From Streptomyces klenkii (GTDB lineage Bacteria; Actinomycetota; Actinomycetes; Streptomycetales; Streptomycetaceae): a DNA stretch of 64,000 nt. Positions 59,138 to 64,000 of this stretch are shown here, piece after piece (the stretch's first letter is position 1; the number at the start of each line of letters is the position of its first letter). The DNA is taken from positions 434,001 through 498,000 of the forward strand of contig NZ_RBAM01000004.1 in the NCBI RefSeq assembly GCF_003626645.1, in the 5' to 3' direction. A program made the position numbers and the translations under genes. Below the pieces are notes generated by a model that saw only the letters and a program-made list of their open reading frames with translations, was not told the origin of the DNA and ran no database searches.

Positions 59138-59216
59138 CCTCTGGAGTGGTGGATTCCGGTTCCGCTTTCCTTGATCCACTCCAGCGCCACTCCAGATCCG
59201 CGAGCACGCCAAGAAA

Positions 59217-59261
59217 CACGTCAGCCCTGGTTCTCTCAGTGAGAGAACCAGGGCTGACGTG
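59217..59261. terminator. Element-derived terminator of tRNA-Pro
   Basis: A perfect 21-bp inverted repeat (CACGTCAGCCCTGGTTCTCTC and complement) with loop AGT, just beyond the 3' end of tRNA-Pro on the minus strand. It also faces the integrase end. It has the same layout as 42848-42886 but a different sequence. Confidence 0.85.
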
Positions 59262-59262
59262 C

Positions 59263-59318
59263 TGTTTCAGCTGTCGGGGTGGCGGGATTTGAACCCACGA
59301 CCTCTTCGTCCCGAACGA
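59263..59318. repeat. attR: 56-bp direct repeat inside tRNA-Pro
   Basis: Identical to 42891-42946. It restores the 3' half of the tRNA so that the gene remains complete after integration. Confidence 0.93.
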
Positions 59319-59347
59319 AGCGCGCTGCCAAGCTGCGCTACACCCCG
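59274..59347 (-). tRNA. tRNA-Pro(CGG)
   Basis: A 74-nt tRNA on the minus strand. The acceptor CGGGGTG pairs with CACCCCG, the D arm contains AGCTTGG, the anticodon arm CTTCG-TTCGGGA-CGAAG has anticodon CGG, and the T arm reads GGGTTCAAATCCC. CCA is not encoded. It is the integration target of the element. Confidence 0.96.
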
Positions 59348-59393
59348 ATGTTCTCCGAGTTCCTGATTTCGCAGGTCCCCGGCGCAACGAGCT

Positions 59394-60152
59394 CTACTTT
59401 AGCGGACTGGAGCCCGTAGGCGAAATCCGGTTTCGAGGGGCGCGCAGGTGGGGGCGTATGCGGTCGAGGAGGGTCAGGGTGAGGGCCAGGGCGTAGAAGG
59501 CCAGACCGAAGGTGACGGCGTTGACGGCGATGCCGTCGTAGCCGTGGAGGTCGACGTCCAGGAAGGGGTACGGGTAGCGGCCCTCGGTGCCGGGGTCGAG
59601 GAGGGCGCCGCGGGCCAGGGCGAAGGGGAGGTAGAAGAGGGGGTAGGCCAGCCACTGCCAGGCGTGGCGCAGCAGGAAGCCGCCGGGCGCGGTGAGCACG
59701 AGCCAGTCGAGGGCGGCCGTGAGCGGGGTCACGGTGTGGAGGAGCTGGTTGGCGACCGATTCCAGGGGCGTGCGCTCGCTGGTCATGGCGAACCCGCTGG
59801 AGTCGTTCGAGAGCACGAAGTGGAAGACCAGGCCCGTGATGGAGATGTAGAGCAGCGCGGCACCCGTGATCCGCGGGGAGAGGGCGGGGCGCCCGGTCCA
59901 GGCGCGCTGGGCGGACCAGGCGAAGGTGACCGCCACCAGCAGGTTGGACTGGACCGTGAAGTAGCTGAAGAGCCTGCCCAGGTCGTCGGAGTCGATCGTG
60001 TCGAGGACGATGCCGGTGAGCGCGGCCAGGGCCACGAGCGCGCGGAAGACCGCCGCGAAGGGGCGGCGGCCGGCCGGGACGACTGCGGAAGCGGGCACGC
60101 CCGCGGCATCGGTCGTGCCGCGCCGCGTGGTGGAGGGTATGGGGTCGATCAT
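59394..60152 (-). CDS. Pr6Pr-family membrane protein
   Basis: 252 residues with about six membrane segments (for example FRALVALAALTGIVLD, SNLLVAVTFAWSAQRAW, GAALLYISITGLVFHFVLS, WQWLAYPLFYLPFALARG, AVNAVTFGLAFYALALTLTLLD). The pattern includes YFTVQSNLLVAV, HTVTPLTAALDWL and YPYPFLDVDLHGY, which mark the Pr6Pr/FAR-17a-like family. Function unknown. First chromosomal gene past the element; ATG 60152. Confidence 0.82.
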   Translation of the reverse strand: MIDPIPSTTRRGTTDAAGVPASAVVPAGRRPFAAVFRALVALAALTGIVLDTIDSDDLGRLFSYFTVQSNLLVAVTFAWSAQRAWTGRPALSPRITGAALLYISITGLVFHFVLSNDSSGFAMTSERTPLESVANQLLHTVTPLTAALDWLVLTAPGGFLLRHAWQWLAYPLFYLPFALARGALLDPGTEGRYPYPFLDVDLHGYDGIAVNAVTFGLAFYALALTLTLLDRIRPHLRAPRNRISPTGSSPLK

Positions 60153-60201
60153 CCCTACACGGTACGGCGAGCGCCGGGAACCTCCCCGGCGCTCTCACGG
60201 C

Positions 60202-61137
60202 TCAGTCGCGGGGGACGAGGGTGAGGAGGGTGGCCTCCGGGGGGCAGGCGAAGCGGACGGGGGTGTAGCGATTGGTGCCGCAGCCTGCGGAAACGTGCAG
60301 GTAGGAGCGGTGGCCGCCGGCCTTGTGGGTGGAGAGGCCCTTGACCCGCTCGGGGTCGATGTCGCAGTTGGTGACCAGCGCCCCGTAGAAGGGGATGCAC
60401 AGCTGGCCGCCGTGCGTGTGACCGGCGAGGATCAGCGGGTAGCGGTCGGCGGCGAAGGCATCCAGGACCCGGAGGTACGGGGCGTGGACGACGGCCATGG
60501 AGAAGTCCGCGTCCTCGCGGGGGCCGCCGGTGACCTCCGCGTACCGGTCGCGCTTGATGTGCGGGTCGTCGAGGCCGGTGAGGGCGATGTCGTAGCCCGC
60601 GACCTTGAGGGCGCCGCGCGTGTTGGTGAGGTTGACCCAGCCCGCCGTGTCGAAGCCGTCGCGCAGCTCCTCCCAGGGGTTGTGGATCGCGCCGACTACC
60701 GGGGCGTTGCCGTTGAGGCCGTGCCGGCCGCTGGCCCGCTCCAGCAGGTAGCGAGCGGGGTTGCGCAGCTTGGGCCCGTAGTAGTCGTTCGAGCCGAAGA
60801 CGTAGGCGCCGGGGAACTCCATCAGCGGGCCCAGCGCGTCGAGCGTCTCGGGCACGCCCTCCGGGTCGGAGAGGTTGTCCCCCGTGTTGATCACGAAGTC
60901 CGGGCGCAGCCCCGCGAGCGACTGCAGCCAGCGCTGCTTCTTGCGCTGTCCGGAGACCATGTGGATGTCGGAGACCTGGAGCACCCGCAGCGGCCGCATG
61001 CCGGGCGGCAGCACGGGCACGGTCACCCGCCGCAGCCGGAAGGACCGGACCTCGAAGCCGGCGGCGTAGGCGATGCCGGCCGCGCCGACTGCCGCGATTC
61101 CCAGGGGTACTCCGTATCGAGCGCGCATGGGATACAT
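60202..61137 (-). CDS. Membrane-anchored metallophosphoesterase
   Basis: About 311 residues. An N-terminal hydrophobic helix (YGVPLGIAAVGAAGIAYAAG) anchors a calcineurin-like domain: metal ligands in VLQVSDIHMVSG (DxH), FVINTGDNLSDPEG (GDxxx), VFGSNDYYGP (in place of GNHD), MAVVHAPYL and LILAGHTHGGQLCIP (GHTH). This matches the YaeI/YkuE-like group acting on lipid- or nucleotide-type phosphates. ATG 61137 or 61128; no clear ribosome binding site. Confidence 0.9.
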   Translation of the reverse strand: MYPMRARYGVPLGIAAVGAAGIAYAAGFEVRSFRLRRVTVPVLPPGMRPLRVLQVSDIHMVSGQRKKQRWLQSLAGLRPDFVINTGDNLSDPEGVPETLDALGPLMEFPGAYVFGSNDYYGPKLRNPARYLLERASGRHGLNGNAPVVGAIHNPWEELRDGFDTAGWVNLTNTRGALKVAGYDIALTGLDDPHIKRDRYAEVTGGPREDADFSMAVVHAPYLRVLDAFAADRYPLILAGHTHGGQLCIPFYGALVTNCDIDPERVKGLSTHKAGGHRSYLHVSAGCGTNRYTPVRFACPPEATLLTLVPRD

Positions 61138-61305
61138 GGTCGCAGACCGCCGGCCTCGCCCCGTCACGGGCTGTGGATATCTTCCGGCTGTCGCGGGCAG
61201 GGTGCCGGCGCGATGTCGCGGGCGCACCGCGGGAGTTGCCGCCGCCCCGCCGCCCCACGGCGTTAATGCGGGGCGTCATCCGCTGCCGAATGCGAAGATT
61301 GCGGC

Positions 61306-61770
61306 ATGACCACGCTCAAGGCCAAGCTGCACGACGACCTCACTGCCGCCATCAAGGCGCGTGACGAGCTGCGCTCCTCCACCCTCCGGCTCACCCTCTC
61401 CGCCATCGCCTACGAGGAGACCGCGGGCAAGTCCGCCCGTGAGCTCTCCGACGACGAGGTGCTGAAGGTGATCGCCCGCGAGGCGAAGAAGCGCCGCGAG
61501 GCCGCGGAGGCGTTCGACACGGGCGACCGCCCCGAGCAGGCCGAGCGGGAGCGCGCCGAGGGCGAGCTGCTCGCCGCCTACCTGCCGAAGCAGCTGTCGG
61601 ACGAGGAGCTCACCGCGATCGTCGCCGACGCCGTGGCCGTGGCCAAGGCCGGCGGCGCCGAGGGGCCGAAGGCCATGGGTGCCGTCATGAAGATCGTGAA
61701 GCCCAAGGTCGACGGCCTCGCCGAGGGCAGCCGCGTCGCCAACGAGGTCAAGCGGCTCCTCGCGGGCTGA
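61306..61770 (+). CDS. GatB/YqeY domain-containing protein
   Basis: A 154-residue protein of normal YqeY length: LKAKLHDDLTAAIKARDELRSSTLRLTLSAIAYEE, then EVLKVIAREAKKRREAAEAF, ELLAAYLPKQLSDEEL and the C-terminal AMGAVMKIVKPKVDGLAEGSRVANEVKRLL. It is related to the tail of amidotransferase GatB; the exact role is unsettled. It has no strong ribosome binding site. A large bidirectional terminator follows. Confidence 0.93.
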   Translation: MTTLKAKLHDDLTAAIKARDELRSSTLRLTLSAIAYEETAGKSARELSDDEVLKVIAREAKKRREAAEAFDTGDRPEQAERERAEGELLAAYLPKQLSDEELTAIVADAVAVAKAGGAEGPKAMGAVMKIVKPKVDGLAEGSRVANEVKRLLAG

Positions 61771-61776
61771 CCCGCA

Positions 61777-61835
61777 CACATACGAAGAAGGGGCGCCCGG
61801 ACCGTTTCGGTCCGGGCGCCCCTTCTTCGTATGTG
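61777..61835. terminator. Bidirectional terminator between yqeY and the PBP gene
   Basis: A perfect 28-bp inverted repeat around TTT (arms begin CACATACGAAGAAGGGGCGC), placed between two convergent genes. Confidence 0.92.
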
Positions 61836-61859
61836 CTTGCCGGCTGTGCCTCGGACGGC

Positions 61860-64000
61860 TCAGCGGCCGCCGTCCTGGCCCGTCCCCGGCTGGTTGTGAC
61901 GCCCGCCGTTGCCGCTGCCGCCGGTCTTGCCGTTGCTGCCGCCGTTACCCGGCTTGTTGCCACTGCCGCCCGGCTTGTTCCTGCCGTGCCCGTTGCCGGC
62001 CGTGCCGCCCTTGTCGGTGTCGCCCTTGTCGGCGTCACCGCGCTCGCCGCCGCCGACCGCCACGGTGTCGAAGGTCGGGGCCTCCTTGCCCTCCAGGGCA
62101 CCGGCCATCGCGTCGCGCCAGATCGGGCCGGGGGTGTCGCCGCCGTAGACCTTGTCGTGGTACTGGCCGCCGATGGTGATGCCCTCCATCTCGACGTCCT
62201 TGCCCGGGCCGCCGACCCAGACCGCACCGGCCATGTTCGGGGTGTAGCCGACGAACCAGGCGGCCTTGCGGCCGTCCGTCGTACCGGTCTTGCCCGCGCT
62301 GTCGCGCCCGGACAGGCCCGCCTCCTTGCCCGTACCGTCCTCGACGACGCCCTTGAGGAGCGTGTTCACCGTATCGGCGGTCTGCTCGGACATGGCCCGC
62401 GAGCACTTCGTCTTCGGCACGGGCAGGCTCTTGCCGTTCGGGCCGGTGGCCGAGGTGATCAGGACCGGCGTGCAGTACGTACCGCCGTTGGCGAAGGCGG
62501 CGTAGGCGGCGGCCATGGTCAGCGGGGACATGCCCTGCGTGCCGAGCGCGATCGACGGGACCTGGTCCATGTCGGAACCGGAGGCCGGCTGGAGGCCGAG
62601 CTTCGACGCCATCTTCGTCACCGGGCAGGTGCCGATGTCACCGATCATCTGGATGAAGTAGGTGTTGACCGACTTGGCGGTCGCCTCCCGCATCCCGTAC
62701 GGGCCGACCTCGCTCCGGTTCTCGTTGCTGACCGTCTCGCCGCCGGAGTTCTTCCACGTGCCGGTGCACGTGTCCACGGCGTCCGGGTAGGCCATCTGGT
62801 AGGGCGACGAGTACGTCTTGTTGGGCGAGATGCCCTCCTCCAGGGCGGCCGCCGCGAGGATCGGCTTGAAGGTGGAGCCGGTCTGGAAGCCGTAGTTCGA
62901 CCCGCCCCGGTTCTTGTCGGCCGAGAGGTTGATCTGCGTCTGGTGGTCGCCGAAGCCGTACGGGCGCGACTGGCCCATGCCGAGCACCTTGCCGGTGCCG
63001 GGCTGCACGATCGAGATCGCGGTGGCCACCGGGTCGGACTGGTAGACGTGGTCGGTGATCGACTTCTGGACGGACTTCTGCGTCTGCGGGTCGAGGGTGG
63101 TGCGGATCGTCATGCCGCCCTCGTTCCAGCGCTTGGCCCGCGCCTCCTTTGTCTTGCCGAAGACCGGGTCCTTGAGGAAGACCTCGCGGACGTAGTCGCA
63201 GAAGAAGCCCGCGCCGCTGACGGCGGTGATGCAGCCGCTCTTGGGGCGGGTCACCTTCAGCTTGAGGGGCTCGGCCTTGGCGGCCGCGGCCTCCTCCGGG
63301 GTGACGGCCTTGAGCTCGGTCATGCGCTGCAACACGGTGTTGCGGCGCTTGACGGCCTCGTTCGGGGCGTTGACGGGGTCGTAGCGGCTCGGCGACTGGA
63401 CGATGCCGGCCAGCATCGCCGACTCGGCCAGGGTGAGGTCCTTGGCGCGCTTGCTGAAGTACCGCTGGGAGGCGGCCTCGACGCCGTAGGACTGCTGCCC
63501 GAAGAAGGTGATGTTCAGGTAGTTGTTGAGGATCCGGTCCTTACCGAGCTCCTTCTCCACCTGAATGGCGTACTTCAGCTCCTTGACCTTGCGGCCGATG
63601 GTCTGCTGGGTGGCGACGGCGACCTTGTCGGGATCGTCGCCGGCCTCCTCGACGAAGATGTTCTTGATGTACTGCTGGGTGAGGGTGGAAGCGCCCTCGG
63701 AGACGCCGCCGGACTGAGCGTTCTTGTTGACCGCACGGAGCACGCCCTTGAGGTCGATCGCGCCGTGCTCGTAGAAGCGCGCGTCCTCGATGGCGACGAT
63801 CGCCTTCCGCATGTACGGGGAGATCTCGTTCAGCGGTACGACCGTACGGTCCCGCGAGTAGACCTTGGCTATTTCGCCGCCCTCGGCATCCAGGATTGTG
63901 GTGCGCTGGCTGAGCGGTGGGGTCTTCATACTGGCCGGGATCTCATCGAACCCCTCGACGGACCCCTTGGCCACCAGGCCGAAGGCCCCGACGGCAGGCA
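61860..64000 (-). CDS. Class A penicillin-binding protein, N-terminus outside window
   Basis: At least 713 residues; the frame is open to base 64000, so the membrane anchor lies outside. The glycosyltransferase 51 domain has AIEDARFYEHGAIDLKGVLRA, EGASTLTQQYIKN and the LNITFFGQQSYGVEAAS segment. The transpeptidase domain has GSTFKPILAAA (SxxK), SVNTYF (SxN) and SAGKTGTTDG (KTG). It polymerises and cross-links peptidoglycan at the outer face of the membrane. The C-terminus is a disordered Gly/Asn/Lys tail of about 60 residues. Several extracellular Cys (GCITAV, FFCDYV, DTCTGT) may form disulfides. Confidence 0.95.
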   Translation of the reverse strand, partial: PAVGAFGLVAKGSVEGFDEIPASMKTPPLSQRTTILDAEGGEIAKVYSRDRTVVPLNEISPYMRKAIVAIEDARFYEHGAIDLKGVLRAVNKNAQSGGVSEGASTLTQQYIKNIFVEEAGDDPDKVAVATQQTIGRKVKELKYAIQVEKELGKDRILNNYLNITFFGQQSYGVEAASQRYFSKRAKDLTLAESAMLAGIVQSPSRYDPVNAPNEAVKRRNTVLQRMTELKAVTPEEAAAAKAEPLKLKVTRPKSGCITAVSGAGFFCDYVREVFLKDPVFGKTKEARAKRWNEGGMTIRTTLDPQTQKSVQKSITDHVYQSDPVATAISIVQPGTGKVLGMGQSRPYGFGDHQTQINLSADKNRGGSNYGFQTGSTFKPILAAAALEEGISPNKTYSSPYQMAYPDAVDTCTGTWKNSGGETVSNENRSEVGPYGMREATAKSVNTYFIQMIGDIGTCPVTKMASKLGLQPASGSDMDQVPSIALGTQGMSPLTMAAAYAAFANGGTYCTPVLITSATGPNGKSLPVPKTKCSRAMSEQTADTVNTLLKGVVEDGTGKEAGLSGRDSAGKTGTTDGRKAAWFVGYTPNMAGAVWVGGPGKDVEMEGITIGGQYHDKVYGGDTPGPIWRDAMAGALEGKEAPTFDTVAVGGGERGDADKGDTDKGGTAGNGHGRNKPGGSGNKPGNGGSNGKTGGSGNGGRHNQPGTGQDGGR

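Larger units (their letters stand above)
42891..59318. mobile_element. Composite integrated element at tRNA-Pro(CGG), AICE-like
   Basis: The 16.4-kb interval between two identical 56-bp repeats (42891-42946 and 59263-59318), the right one inside a complete tRNA-Pro gene. It carries an integrase and excisionase next to the tRNA, an FtsK-type Tra protein, several small plasmid-type proteins and GntR regulators, as in actinomycete integrative conjugative elements. No replication initiator was recognised. A degenerate attachment copy at 45150-45263 splits off the left 2.2 kb as a separate islet. Confidence 0.88.

Noticed and set aside
1..64000. rRNA genes, riboswitches, complete insertion sequences
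   Set aside because: None seen: no rRNA core sequences, no transposase with inverted repeats, and no riboswitch-like leader recognised.

Overview
The window is high-GC actinobacterial DNA and reads as Streptomyces chromosome. It shows strong G/C bias at third codon positions, GTG starts and many 4-nt ATGA/GTGA overlaps. The housekeeping order dnaX-ybaB-recR-DUF5063 followed by aspartokinase-asd-SigE-type sigma factor, and the GntR/FtsK-like integrative element, are also typical of that genus. No rRNA genes and no CRISPR array were seen.

Layout. 1-8.7 kb: a flavohemoglobin (cut by the left edge) diverges from a NarL-type response regulator, next to a GAF histidine kinase (a DevRS-like redox/NO module). 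Two divergent regulator/enzyme pairs follow: an alpha/beta hydrolase with an XRE regulator, and an NAD(P)-binding reductase with a MarR regulator, with a flavin monooxygenase and a second MarR gene between. 8.7-15.1 kb: a defence-type island made of a phosphorothioate-type HNH restriction enzyme, a BsuBI/PstI-like endonuclease and its N6-adenine methylase, an integrase remnant and a CoiA-like nuclease, ending at tRNA-Ser(GGA). 15.1-19.5 kb: SRP RNA, dnaX, ybaB, recR, DUF5063. 19.7-24.8 kb: an O-methyltransferase, a two-gene STAND NTPase/membrane protein operon sharing a short G-[DN]-V motif, a LuxR-like regulator and a darcynin gene. 25.2-35.5 kb: ask-asd, a sigma factor with its coupled membrane protein, SURF1, an S9 peptidase, phenylalanine hydroxylase, DUF1876 and a secreted beta-propeller lactonase whose start codon is missing.

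35.8-42.7 kb: a five-gene operon (sbnA-sbnB-FAD protein-LctP-like permease-truncated SerA). It predicts synthesis of L-2,3-diaminopropionate from O-phosphoserine with a dedicated phosphoserine supply and a transporter, but no NRPS or siderophore synthetase. 42.9-59.3 kb: DNA integrated at tRNA-Pro(CGG) and bounded by 56-bp perfect direct repeats. It is composite. The first ~2.2 kb carry an EACC1/caspase-like pair followed by a degenerate copy of the attachment region. The rest is an AICE-like element with an FtsK-type Tra protein, small Spd-like membrane proteins, three GntR regulators, Xis and Int, plus cargo (GIY-YIG nuclease, FkbM methyltransferase and a decayed copy of it, GT2 glycosyltransferase). 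59.4-64 kb: a Pr6Pr-type membrane protein, a metallophosphoesterase, a YqeY protein and a class A penicillin-binding protein cut by the right edge.

The best candidates for a less-described system are the STAND NTPase/membrane protein pair at 20.9-23.2 kb, the compact diaminopropionate operon at 35.8-42.7 kb, and the EACC1-caspase islet with its own attachment remnant. All functions come from reading translated sequence; no database search was run.
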